A stretch of DNA of 64,000 nucleotides from Thermohalobaculum sp050331395 (GTDB lineage Bacteria; Pseudomonadota; Alphaproteobacteria; Rhodobacterales; Rhodobacteraceae): contig JBHJGX010000025.1 in NCBI GenBank assembly GCA_050331395.1, positions 1-64,000 of the forward strand, written 5' to 3'. The translations under genes and the position numbers were made by a program. Below, one piece after another: positions 35,083-43,683 of the stretch (position 1 is its first letter; each line of letters starts with the position of its first letter). The notes beneath the pieces were generated by a model, which did no database searches, was not told the DNA's origin, and was given only the letters and a program-made list of their open reading frames with translations.

Positions 35083-36093
35083 ATGCCGATGTTAAGAGAA
35101 CGCCCGATGCCGGATGCCCTCGACGCGCTCGCCCGCGCGGGCGTGGTGACGCATGTTGCCGCGGTCCGGGAGCAGGCTGGCTGGCTCGAGCGGAACGTCG
35201 TCGATGCGCTCCTCGCCGCCACCTCGGGACCCGTCTTTCGGCTCTCGGCCTTCTCCTACGGGTTGGAGCTGCAGCCCGGGACTGAGACCGACGTTGCGGC
35301 GCGCTTGGCCGATCAATTGGGCTCTGGAACGGTGGATCTTACGACGGCACCGGGCGGCGCGGCCGATGGTGACAGGCATGCACCTGCCGTCCGGCTGTTG
35401 CGAGCGATGGCCGGCTCGGTCACTCAATCGCTGGCCGAGGAGGGGCCGATGTTGCGCGCGGTGATCGATGCGCGGTTTGCGGTGGCGGCGGCCGAACTCA
35501 CGGTGGAGGGGCTGACCTCGCTCGGACCCGCGCCCGGACCCATGATAGCGGATCGGCTCGATCAGTTGACCGCCGCGGTCGAGGCGATGCGGACCAGAAC
35601 GGAGACGCTGACGACCGCCTCGGATGCGGTCGATCTGGAGGAGGTGCGCGACCGGCTCGGTCAGATCGAGGCCGGTCTTGCCGCCCTTACTGACCGCTCG
35701 GACCTTCCGCCCGACGAGGGAATGGCCGGCCTTTTGGACCGGCTGGAACGGATCGAACACCGGCTCGCCGCCGCGGCAGACCAGGCGCGCGATGCGCCGT
35801 CGCAGCTTGCGCTCCTTGCCCGTCTCGATCGTCAGGTCGCGGCGATCGAAGCGCTTTCGGAGCGGCTGGCGACGGATCAGCGAAACTACGAGGAAATCGG
35901 CGCGCGCCTCGACGCGATCGAGACCGGGCGCTGGTCGCCGGACGCCGGTTTCGACGCCCTCAAGGACAGGGTCGAGACGCTCACGGCCGAAATTGAGACC
36001 CGGGACCGCGGACAGACCGAAGCCCTCGCACGGATCGGCCATACGCTTGCGGAATTTATCGCGCTATCTCAATGGTCATCGCATAGTAATTAG
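35083..36093 (+). CDS. Coiled-coil protein of the gas vesicle operon
   Basis: A 336-residue soluble protein with no recognised family. The start at 35083 has GGAG five bases upstream; a GTG at 35059 overlapping the gvpK stop and an ATG at 35089 are alternatives. Residues 1-150 form a compact helical region (LDALARAGVVTHVAAVREQA). Residues about 160-330 are heptad-like coiled coil with repeated LDRLERIEHRLAA and LDAIETGRW-type units. It closes the run of overlapping genes before the separate gvpA unit. It may organise vesicles or bind the shell like GvpC, though the GvpC repeat is not seen. Confidence 0.7.
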   Translation: MPMLRERPMPDALDALARAGVVTHVAAVREQAGWLERNVVDALLAATSGPVFRLSAFSYGLELQPGTETDVAARLADQLGSGTVDLTTAPGGAADGDRHAPAVRLLRAMAGSVTQSLAEEGPMLRAVIDARFAVAAAELTVEGLTSLGPAPGPMIADRLDQLTAAVEAMRTRTETLTTASDAVDLEEVRDRLGQIEAGLAALTDRSDLPPDEGMAGLLDRLERIEHRLAAAADQARDAPSQLALLARLDRQVAAIEALSERLATDQRNYEEIGARLDAIETGRWSPDAGFDALKDRVETLTAEIETRDRGQTEALARIGHTLAEFIALSQWSSHSN

Positions 36094-36142
36094 GACTTTG
36101 TTTCGATAAACGCGCGGCAGGTCAGACGTCCGAAGATCCCTT

Positions 36143-36171
36143 TTGAGCCTTGGCCGTTCACTATTTATTTT
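36143..36171 (+). promoter_or_regulatory. Candidate sigma-70 promoter for gvpA
   Basis: In the 173-base gap before gvpA, TTGAGC and TATTTT are separated by 17 bases, about 95 bases before the start codon. The gap is the first non-coding break after a long run of overlapping genes, as expected if the major shell gene has its own promoter. The match to consensus is moderate. Confidence 0.35.
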
Positions 36172-36266
36172 CCCAGACATCATAATCAAAGGGCGTCGCG
36201 CGGGACTGGGAACCTTCTTTGGCCGACCGGCGACCATTCGGAAAAGCCTTGAGAAGGAGCTAAAAA

Positions 36267-36479
36267 ATGGCAGTCGAAAAGAGCCTCGCCTCCACCAGCC
36301 TGGCAGAAGTCGTAGATCGCATCCTCGACAAAGGCGTTGTCGTCGACGCTTTCGTCCGCGTCTCTTTGGTCGGCATTGAACTGTTGGCGATCGAAGTGCG
36401 GGCAGTCATCGCTTCGGTTGAAACATGGCTGAAATATGCCGAGGCGATCGGTCTTACGGTCGAACCTCAGGCCGCGTGA
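36267..36479 (+). CDS. gvpA: Major gas vesicle shell protein GvpA
   Basis: A 70-residue hydrophobic protein that polymerises into the ribs of the gas vesicle wall. The sequence SLAEVVDRILDKGVVVDAFV followed by RVSLVGIELLAIEVRAVIAS and ETWLKYAEAIGL is a textbook GvpA. It is preceded by the strongest ribosome binding site in the cluster (AAGGAG, 6 bases from the ATG) and by its own intergenic region, fitting high expression. It is a single copy and lies at the far end of the cluster from gvpN. Confidence 0.97.
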   Translation: MAVEKSLASTSLAEVVDRILDKGVVVDAFVRVSLVGIELLAIEVRAVIASVETWLKYAEAIGLTVEPQAA

Positions 36480-36567
36480 CGTCGAAGCCGAGGCTGGCGC
36501 CGTGTCAGGTGGCGCGGCGCTTGCCTCTTCCGTTGTCGGGGACCGAAAGCGCCGCTGGAGTGCCGTA

Positions 36568-37137
36568 ATGACAAAGAGTTACCGTGCGAAGTCAAAGGCT
36601 GTCCGGTCCGAAGCCCGTTCCCATCTCGAGGCGTTGCGCGCGGCGCGGATCTCGAAACGTCGTCAATCAGAGACACCGACACCGTCCGAAACGGCATCGG
36701 GAGACCCCGCGGAACCAAGCCCACCACTTACGATCGCCGTCTCGACGAAGGCTGTAGGGCTCTCGCGTGCGGCTCTTGGCTCGGCTGAGCTCCCCGAGCC
36801 ACCCGATCATTGCAGGGAACCTTTTGTCCGGGATAGTGCCGAAAACACTGACGCGATTGCCACAATTGCACTAGACGGTGCGCCACCGATCGAAATTGAG
36901 AACACCCCTCGCGGGCACGCCCCTTCGCAGCCTGATCTCTGTTCGGCGAACCCGTCATCGGACCTCAGTCGCCTGCCTGGGATCGGCCCCGGACTGATCT
37001 GGCTCTTCGGCACGGCAGGGATCCACACGCTCGAGGATCTTGCCGCTGCTGAACCGGAAGCGCTTCGGACGCGCCTCGGGCTTGCCGGCCAGTTACTCGA
37101 CCTCGACGGATGGATAGCGGCGGCCCGGGATGGCTGA
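36568..37137 (+). CDS. Helix-hairpin-helix-like protein downstream of gvpA
   Basis: A 189-residue protein starting MTKSYRAKSKAVRSEARSHL at 36568, with GGAG seven bases upstream; an upstream extension to 36436 would overlap gvpA and is unlikely. The N-terminal 50 residues are basic and helical, the middle is a low-complexity linker, and the last 55 residues form LSRLPGIGPGLIWLFGTAGI then TLEDLAAAEPEALRTRLGL, the G-I-G-x-x hairpin of DNA- or protein-binding helix-hairpin-helix domains. It is not a known Gvp. It overlaps the chemoreceptor start by eight bases. Confidence 0.7.
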   Translation: MTKSYRAKSKAVRSEARSHLEALRAARISKRRQSETPTPSETASGDPAEPSPPLTIAVSTKAVGLSRAALGSAELPEPPDHCREPFVRDSAENTDAIATIALDGAPPIEIENTPRGHAPSQPDLCSANPSSDLSRLPGIGPGLIWLFGTAGIHTLEDLAAAEPEALRTRLGLAGQLLDLDGWIAAARDG

Positions 37138-38623
37138 TTTCGGCCTTCGGCTCGCGGATCGATGCGCCCCCGCCGCAGACAGGATCGCGGCGCTTTTCGA
37201 CTGGGTCGACACGCAGATCACGGCTTTGCGTCTTCTTGTTCTTTTTGCCTGCGTTGCGGTTGTACTCGATCTATTCATGGTGGGCCAGATCATTGAGATC
37301 TTTGCGCAGAGCGGTGTAGCGGCATCTGGATGGATGGTGCGATCGAGCGTCTGGCCAGTACTTTTGGTCGTGATCGCCTCCACGACCTGCGTTGCATATC
37401 TAGTTATACGTCGCAATACTCGGCGAATTGTACGCTTGGCGGCCACGATTCGTGAAGTAATGTCCTCAGACAAGGAACCGAGCCTAACGATCTTGGTGGA
37501 GGACAGCCGGGTCGGGGACCTCACGCGACAGATCAACGATTTACTGATCTCAATCGTCCAACAACACGCCATTCTCGCCGAAGCGGCGGAAGGACGCCTG
37601 GATCGCCGAGTGTCGGAAGACGGAGCCGAAGCGCCATTCGCCCGAGCGTTTAATGCGCATTTTGACGCGGTTTGCGCGGTGTTCGAGAAGGTGAAAGCAC
37701 ATATCGAGCAGGTGGAAATGAATACCTTCGAACTTAGCGCGAGCGCCGAAACGATATCAGCTCAGGCCGAAATCCAGCTCTCCGGAGCTGGCGACGCCGC
37801 CAATCGCGCAGTCGAAGTGTCGAAGCGGATCAATGACTGCGCCGCCATGACCGAAATGAGCGACGGCATTTCGAGCAGGGTCGCGATTGAAGCGCGACGA
37901 AGTGTTGAGGGCGTAGCAGAAGCGCTTGATTTCACGAAGCAAATTGCTGGAAAGAGCGAGATTGTGCTCGAGATCGCGGAGCGCACAGAACTGCTTGCGA
38001 TCAACGCGGCGATTGAGGCAGCCCGCGCCGGAGTACATGGGCGTGGCTTCGCTGTGGTTGCTCAAGAGGTCCGCCGCCTTGCTGAACGATCTCGGACGGC
38101 AGCCGACGAAATTACCCATCTTTCGAACGCGACGCTGCGATCATCGGACGCCGCGGAACGCGCTCTCAAGACTTTTTTGCCGCAAATTGAAGAGTCGGCC
38201 AGCTTGGTCCGCAAGGTTTCAACGCGAATGCGCGCCGAAGCCACATCAGCGGATGAAATTAAAGCGCAGCTTGAAGCTTTTCGACATTCGATCTCTTGGG
38301 GCAAAGTGGCTGCCGAGGAAACTCAGCGGACCGCGAGCCTATTGGCCGACACTGCGAGCGATCTAAATACAATTTTAGGGACATTTACGTTACCCAACCC
38401 GTCCACCGCAGGATCGGCGAGTAATCTCGGGGAAACCGCCGACGACCTACCGCCCTGGGAGGAGACCGAACTCGCCGGCGACATGCCTTCAGTCGAGGAG
38501 GCCAATCCATTGGACAATTCACAGCCCGAGAACGCTTCACCTTATGACGAGGATCCCGACCTCGCGCTTCGGCTGGCGACACCGCCTGGCGCGGAGCCGA
38601 CGACCGAACGCGTCTCACGCTGA
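37130..38623 (+). CDS. Methyl-accepting chemotaxis protein with minimal periplasmic region
   Basis: A 497-residue chemoreceptor. Two membrane helices (about 33-57 and 75-95) are separated by under 20 residues, so there is no periplasmic ligand domain. A HAMP-like linker follows, then a cytoplasmic rod with the signalling hairpin ERTELLAINAAIEAARAGVH and GRGFAVVAQEVRRLAERS. The acidic 90-residue tail lacks the NWETF-type CheR/CheB docking pentapeptide. It probably senses membrane state, an internal signal or a partner protein. Its position at the end of a PYP and gas vesicle locus raises the idea that it relays light or buoyancy signals to a Che system, which is not in the window. Confidence 0.85.
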   Translation: MADFGLRLADRCAPAADRIAALFDWVDTQITALRLLVLFACVAVVLDLFMVGQIIEIFAQSGVAASGWMVRSSVWPVLLVVIASTTCVAYLVIRRNTRRIVRLAATIREVMSSDKEPSLTILVEDSRVGDLTRQINDLLISIVQQHAILAEAAEGRLDRRVSEDGAEAPFARAFNAHFDAVCAVFEKVKAHIEQVEMNTFELSASAETISAQAEIQLSGAGDAANRAVEVSKRINDCAAMTEMSDGISSRVAIEARRSVEGVAEALDFTKQIAGKSEIVLEIAERTELLAINAAIEAARAGVHGRGFAVVAQEVRRLAERSRTAADEITHLSNATLRSSDAAERALKTFLPQIEESASLVRKVSTRMRAEATSADEIKAQLEAFRHSISWGKVAAEETQRTASLLADTASDLNTILGTFTLPNPSTAGSASNLGETADDLPPWEETELAGDMPSVEEANPLDNSQPENASPYDEDPDLALRLATPPGAEPTTERVSR

Positions 38624-38660
38624 GCATTTGCGGGAAGTTAAACATGGCGTTCTCATGCGT

Positions 38661-39631
38661 TATAGCGTTTTCCGCTCAGTCTGGTTCACAGCCGGTGGCC
38701 GTGAAGAGGTTCCTGCACTCGCTTTTCGTGACGGCGTCGAGGAGCAGGCCGACGGTAGTCCAAAGCGCATCGCGGGTGCGGGCGGCTGCGGCGCGGAGCA
38801 GGCTCTTGAGCTTTGCGAAGGCGAGCTCGATTGGGTTGAAGTCCGAGCTGTAGGGCGGGAGGAAGAGCAGACGCGCGTCCGCCGCCTCGATCGCATGGCG
38901 GACCTTCGGGCTCTTGTGGCAGCCGAGGTTGTCCATGATCACCACGTCGCCCGGGCGCAGTGTCGGCACCAGAACCCCTCGAACCTAGGCGAGGACGGCG
39001 TCGCCAGTCATCGGCCCGTCGAGCAGCATCGGCGCGTCGAGCCCATCGAGGCGCAGCCCGGCGACGACGTCGCGAAGCGGCGCGCTCGAAGCGTGGAACC
39101 TCTCGGGGTCGAGCTCCTGCTGGGCCTCGAACCAGGCTTCGCGCGACGCCCAGACGTCGTGGCGCTCCTGCTCGGTCGCGTGTCCGGACTTTTTTTGGTC
39201 GTCAGCCCGTGGCAGCGGCAGAACCGCCAGACCGTGCTGTTGCTGACCCGGACCCCGCACTCGCGCAGGAGTAGCGCGCGCAGCTCCTCGGGAGTGCGGT
39301 CGGGCACGGCTTCGATCGCAGCGAGCAGGAAAGCGGCGTGGGCCTCGATCCGCCGCGACAGCCGGTCGCCACCCTGATGCCACGGCGCGGTGCGCCCGCT
39401 CTTGCGCCACTCCCGCACCCGGCGGACGGCGCTCGACGCGCTCACCCCAAAACGGGCGGCTGCCCCCCGGCACGACATCCCGCCCTCGACGGACGTGATC
39501 ACCCGCCCGCGCAGATCCTCCGATAGTCCCTTGCCCATCCATGCTGGCCTCCCTCCCCAGCAGGAAGGGTGACTCAGATCCGGCCACCCGATGGAGACCC
39601 CAGCGGTTCAATCCGCGCGGAGAATGCTCTA
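38661..39631 (-). mobile_element. Decayed IS630-family insertion sequence
   Basis: A 971-base element bounded by imperfect 15-base inverted repeats, TATAGCGTTTTCCGC at 38661-38675 and the complement of TAGAGCATTCTCCGC at 39617-39631 (12 of 15 match). Both ends carry TA, the target dinucleotide of the IS630/Tc1 superfamily. It holds a broken transposase on the minus strand and lies just 37 bases after the chemoreceptor gene, marking the right edge of the PYP/gas vesicle island. Confidence 0.82.
38676..39538 (-). pseudogene. IS630-type transposase, inactivated
   Basis: The N-terminal frame starts MGKGLSEDLRGRVITSVEGG with a helix-turn-helix (ASSAVRRVREW) and runs to HGLTTKKS. There a run of seven A residues on the coding strand (39190-39196) permits a -1 shift into the frame reading KKSGHATEQERHDVW, as in two-frame IS630 elements. 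The second frame jumps from QQELDPER to RDVVAGLRLDGL, losing about 30 residues with the DET catalytic block. A TAG at 38985-38987 then replaces the Tyr codon expected in FLAYV. The C-terminal VIMDNLGCHKS and LPPYSSDFNPIELAFAK (second Asp and Glu) remain. It cannot encode an active enzyme. Confidence 0.85.
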
Positions 39632-40341
39632 AAGAACGCCAAAAACAGAAACGCAACAATCGTCGGAAATAGATTTCAAAAAAAACAAAAAAATGAAAAA
39701 TAACGTCAATATTTTGGAAATTGCAAACTTCTACTTACTGAAAATTTTCAAATAAAAAAATTGAGATTTTGACAAAATACTCTTGTCCTGCGATGATCTC
39801 TTACGCATCGTCGCAATTCGTGAAACCCGCATCGGATCGAGATCGACGTCTGCAGCGGGTTGCTTCAAGGCCGGATACTGCGATCGCTACAGGCGGCGCC
39901 GCCGCGGCCTCGAGGGATTAAGTCAAAAATTTCCGGAGATCCTGGCAAGCTTGTCGATCCGATCAATCCCAGAAGCAAGGCGGGCAGCGGCCTGCCCTTT
40001 CCTTCCACTGAAGGGAGATCGCGGAAGCGAAAAACGCCGATTGGGCGTAGAGCCCCATCTTGCAGATCGCCTGCACTCTCTTCCGAAACACCCAAATGCA
40101 TCGCCGAAACCGAAGCGGTCGGTGACGCGCCCGTCTTACCCACAAACATCCGTGTGGGTGTCGGCCGCCCCAGCAGGTCGCAAGAGAGCCTTTCGACGGC
40201 ACACCATGCCCAAGCATTGCTCACATGATGGGCGAAACGGAGTTTCGACATTAGAATTGGGCAAACAGGCCCCTCGACACTCGGTTGTGTAAACTCCAAT
40301 TTTCGATGGTCGGTGGATTTATCTGAGCCGGGAACGGACGC
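39632..40341. other. Gene-free gap with AT-rich tract
   Basis: About 710 bases without a convincing gene. Bases about 39640-39785 are strongly AT-rich with A and T runs, in sharp contrast to the flanking DNA. The remainder holds open frames on both strands (for example 39783-40292 plus and 39865-40524 minus), but none has a recognised domain or a clear ribosome binding site. It probably contains the tauR promoter and debris from past insertions. Confidence 0.5.
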
Positions 40342-41817
40342 GTGCACGAAGAGATGTTTTTCGTCCGCCGCGATCTCGGCGTCGGGCTCCAGCACCAGAT
40401 CCGCGAGCGCGTGGCCTCCGCCGTGCTCGCCGGCCGTCTGGTGCCCGGCGATCCGCTCCCCTCTTCGCGACGGCTCGCGCAGCATCTCGACGTGTCCCGG
40501 ATCACCGTCACGCTGGCCTATCAAGAGCTCGTTGCCGACGGCTATCTCGTGTCACAGGCGCGCTCGGGATACTTCGTCGCCGAAGCGCCCCCGGTGCCCC
40601 GTCTCGCCCGTCCTGTCGCGGGCGGCGATGCGGGCAAGGTCGACTGGAACCGGCGCCTCGGCCGGCCGTTCTCGCGGATCGCGCAGGTTCCGAAACCGCT
40701 CGACTGGCGCGACTACCCCTTCCCGTTCGTCTATGGCCAGGCGGACCCGACGCTCTTCAACCATGCCAGCTGGCGCGCCTGCGCCATGCTCACCCTCGGA
40801 AGGCGGAGCTTTTTCGACCTCTCCGGCGACACCGCCGAGGCGGACGACCCGGCGCTGATCGACCACATCGCCAAGCGGTCGCTCCCCCGTCGCGCCGTCG
40901 CCGCCGACCGGACCGAGATCCTCGTGACCGTTGGGGCGCAGAACGCGCTCTGGCTCGCGGCGCGGCTCTTTGCGCGGCCGGGGCTCCGCGTGGCGATCGA
41001 AGATCCGGGCTATCCGGGGCTGCGCGCCCTGCTGGCGTCCCTCGGGCTCGACCCGATCGCGCTGCCGGTGGATGCGGACGGGCTCGACCCGGCAGGCCTG
41101 CCGCGGGAGTTGGATCTCGTTTTCGTCACACCGTCGCACCACGCGCCGACGGCCGCGACCATGCCGTTCGAGCGGCGGATCGCGCTTCTCGAGCGGGCTG
41201 CGGCGGACGATTTCATTGTGGTTGAGGACGACTACGACTTCGAGACGAGTTTCGTGTCCGCGCCGCGGCCCGCGCTCAAATCGCTCGACCGTCAGGGGCG
41301 GGTGATCTATGCGGGTAGCTTTTCGAAATCGGTCTTCCCGGGGCTGCGGCTCGGCTATCTGGTGGCGCCTGAGCCGGTGATCCGTGAGGCCCGGGCACTT
41401 CGGGGTGCGGTTCTGCGCCATCCGCCCGGGCACACTCAGCGCGCGCTCGCCCATTTCCTCGCCCTCGGCCACTACGACGCGCTGGTGCGGCGCCAGCGCG
41501 AGGCCTTCGCCGCGCGGCACGAGGCACTTTTTTCTGCGGTTCGGGCCGAGGGTCTGACGGTCGCGGGCAGTTCGGCGTCGGGCGGGGCGAGTGTCTGGAT
41601 GCGGGCGCCTGCGGAGGTCGATACCGGTCTGCTGGCCGAGCGGCTTGCAGCCGACGGGGTCCTCATCGAGCCGGGCGCGCCCTTCTTCGCAGCCGACCCG
41701 CCGCGGCACTTCTATCGCCTCGCCTATTCGGCGATCCCGGCCGAGCGCATCCCCGAGGGCGTGGCGCGGATCGCCCGAGCCATCGCTGCGGGTGCCGCCG
41801 CGCGCCCTCTGGACTGA
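40342..41817 (+). CDS. tauR: TauR-like MocR-family regulator (GntR HTH plus aminotransferase)
   Basis: A 491-residue transcription factor. Residues about 12-80 are a GntR winged helix (LPSSRRLAQHLDVSRITVTL), and the remainder is a PLP-binding fold type I aminotransferase domain with the Lys-containing block YAGSFSKSVFPGLRLGYLV and DDYDFETSF. MocR-type regulators sense amine substrates through the PLP domain. TauR, the taurine-responsive activator described in Rhodobacter capsulatus, sits next to xsc as here. The GTG at 40342 or the ATG at 40354 could be the start. No taurine:pyruvate aminotransferase gene is present in the window. Confidence 0.82.
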   Translation: MHEEMFFVRRDLGVGLQHQIRERVASAVLAGRLVPGDPLPSSRRLAQHLDVSRITVTLAYQELVADGYLVSQARSGYFVAEAPPVPRLARPVAGGDAGKVDWNRRLGRPFSRIAQVPKPLDWRDYPFPFVYGQADPTLFNHASWRACAMLTLGRRSFFDLSGDTAEADDPALIDHIAKRSLPRRAVAADRTEILVTVGAQNALWLAARLFARPGLRVAIEDPGYPGLRALLASLGLDPIALPVDADGLDPAGLPRELDLVFVTPSHHAPTAATMPFERRIALLERAAADDFIVVEDDYDFETSFVSAPRPALKSLDRQGRVIYAGSFSKSVFPGLRLGYLVAPEPVIREARALRGAVLRHPPGHTQRALAHFLALGHYDALVRRQREAFAARHEALFSAVRAEGLTVAGSSASGGASVWMRAPAEVDTGLLAERLAADGVLIEPGAPFFAADPPRHFYRLAYSAIPAERIPEGVARIARAIAAGAAARPLD

Positions 41818-41914
41818 CGGGTTGGGGCCGACTGGCCCTAAGGCCCACCCACGCACTGGGACAAGCACGGAACAAAGGCCACAGGGCCAAGCCGCCAGAT
41901 CAAGGGAGATATAC

Positions 41915-43633
41915 ATGACCCGAATGACCGCCTCCGAGGCGATCGTCGAGACCTTCGTCGCGCAGGGCGTCGAGAAGGTCTTCGGCATCGTCGGCTCCGC
42001 CTTCATGGACGCGCTCGACATCTTTCCGGCCGCAGGGATCGAATTCGTGCCCGTCGTCCACGAGCAAGGTGCGGCGCATATGGCCGACGGCTATGCGCGG
42101 TCGAGCGGCAAGGTCGGTGTCTGCATCGCGCAGAACGGACCGGGCATCACCAATTTCGTCACGGGCGTCGCTGCGGCCTTTTGGGCGCACACACCGGTCG
42201 TCGTCTTCACGCCCGAGACCGGGAGCAATACGCAAGGTCTCGGCGGTTTTCAGGAGGCTGAGCAGCTTCCGTTTTTCGAGACGATCACCAAGTATCAGGC
42301 GCATGTGGAGAACCAGAAGCGGATCCCCGAGCTGCTGTCCCGATGCTTTGATTATGCGCGGCTCGACCGCGGGCCGACGCAATTTAATATCCCTCGCGAT
42401 CTGTTTTATGGGGAGCAGGATTTCGTCATCCCGAGACCGGTCGATGTGGAGCGCGGACCCGGCGGACCCAAAAGCCTCTCCGAGGCGGCTGATCTGATCG
42501 CGGGCGCGAAATTCCCAGTGATCCTCTCGGGCGGGGGCATCGTGATGGGCGGCGGCGTGCCCCAGGTCATCGAGCTTGCCGAGCGCATGCAGGCGCCCGT
42601 CGTGAACACGTATCTTCACAACGACAGCTTCCCTTGCGATCACCCGCTCTGGGTCGGGCCGATCGGCTATCAGGGCTCGAAGGCGGCGATGAAGCTCCTG
42701 GCGCAGGCGGATCTCGTCCTTGCCCTCGGCACCCGGCTCGGACCCTTCGGCACGCTGCCGCAGCACGGGCTCGACTATTGGCCGAAGGACGCGAAGGTCG
42801 TCCAGGTCGACGTGGACGCGCGCAAGATCGGCCTCGTCAAGGAGGTGGGCGTCGGCATTGCGGGCGATGCGGCGGCGGCAGCGACGGATCTGCTCGACCG
42901 GCTCGCGAACCGGGCACTGGCGGCCGACGGCAACCGGGAGGCCCGGCTCGCTGAGATCAAGGCCCAAAAGGACGCCTGGGAGGCCGAGCTCGATATCTGG
43001 GGTCAGGACGCGAACGAGCCCGGCCATGTGGCGCCGCGCCGGGCGCTCCGCGAACTCGAGCGGGCGATGCCCGAAAATGCGATGGTGACCACCGATATCG
43101 GCAATATCTGCTCAGTCTCGAACAGTTATCTGCGCTTTAGGGCACCGAACTCGTTTTTTGCGGCGATGTCCTTCGGCAATTGCGGCTATGCCTATCCGAC
43201 GGCGATCGGGGCGAAAATCGGCCGGCCCGACCGTCCGGCAGTGGCCTATGTGGGCGATGGCGCGTGGGGGATGTCGATGGCCGAAACGCTGACGGCGGTT
43301 CGCGAGAACGTGCCCGTCACTGCGGTCGTCTTCAATAACGAGCAGTGGGGCGCCGAGAAGAAGAACCAAGTCGATTTTTACGGCGACCGGTATGTGGGCT
43401 CGAACCTCAAGAACCCGCGCTGGTCGGATGTGGCGACCTCGATGGGCGCGCGCGGCGTGTTCGTCGATCACCCGGATCAGGTGGGCGACGCGCTGCGGGA
43501 CTGCGTGGCCTCGGGCGTGCCGAGCGTGCTCGAGATCATGATGACCAAAGAACTCGGCGACCCGTTCCGCCGCGATGCGCTCAAAAAGCCGCACCGGCTT
43601 CTCGAGAAATACGCCCACACCAACATGGCCTGA
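41915..43633 (+). CDS. xsc: Sulfoacetaldehyde acetyltransferase
   Basis: A 572-residue thiamine diphosphate enzyme that converts sulfoacetaldehyde and phosphate to acetyl phosphate and sulfite in taurine and related sulfonate breakdown. The family block FGIVGSAFMDALDIFPAAGI and the AHMADGYARSSGK and IAQNGPGITNFVT blocks distinguish Xsc from acetolactate synthase. The ThDP-binding motif is YVGDGAWGMS followed by NNEQWGAEKKNQ. The ATG is preceded by AAGGGAG. The longer in-frame extension overlaps tauR and is rejected. A Rho-independent terminator follows. Confidence 0.88.
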   Translation: MTRMTASEAIVETFVAQGVEKVFGIVGSAFMDALDIFPAAGIEFVPVVHEQGAAHMADGYARSSGKVGVCIAQNGPGITNFVTGVAAAFWAHTPVVVFTPETGSNTQGLGGFQEAEQLPFFETITKYQAHVENQKRIPELLSRCFDYARLDRGPTQFNIPRDLFYGEQDFVIPRPVDVERGPGGPKSLSEAADLIAGAKFPVILSGGGIVMGGGVPQVIELAERMQAPVVNTYLHNDSFPCDHPLWVGPIGYQGSKAAMKLLAQADLVLALGTRLGPFGTLPQHGLDYWPKDAKVVQVDVDARKIGLVKEVGVGIAGDAAAAATDLLDRLANRALAADGNREARLAEIKAQKDAWEAELDIWGQDANEPGHVAPRRALRELERAMPENAMVTTDIGNICSVSNSYLRFRAPNSFFAAMSFGNCGYAYPTAIGAKIGRPDRPAVAYVGDGAWGMSMAETLTAVRENVPVTAVVFNNEQWGAEKKNQVDFYGDRYVGSNLKNPRWSDVATSMGARGVFVDHPDQVGDALRDCVASGVPSVLEIMMTKELGDPFRRDALKKPHRLLEKYAHTNMA

Positions 43634-43640
43634 GCGCGGC

Positions 43641-43669
43641 GGCCCCCCGTCGGACGCGGGGGGCCTTTT
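43641..43669. terminator. Rho-independent terminator between xsc and the ABC binding protein gene
   Basis: GGCCCCCC and GGGGGGCC form a perfect 8-base stem around a 9-base loop, followed by TTTT. It lies 7 bases after the xsc stop and 15 before the stop of the convergent binding-protein gene, so it may serve mainly xsc. Confidence 0.85.
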
Positions 43670-43683
43670 GGCTCAGGCTTGCC

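Noticed and set aside
39783..40524. Overlapping frames on both strands in the gap before tauR
   Set aside because: No recognised domain, no convincing ribosome binding site, and both strands are equally open; treated as non-coding.
41591..41914. N-terminal extension of the xsc frame
   Set aside because: It overlaps the tauR coding region; the family N-terminus and AAGGGAG support the start at 41915.
41915..43633. Acetolactate synthase
   Set aside because: The FGIVGSAFM and AHMADGYAR blocks and tauR linkage fit sulfoacetaldehyde acetyltransferase better.
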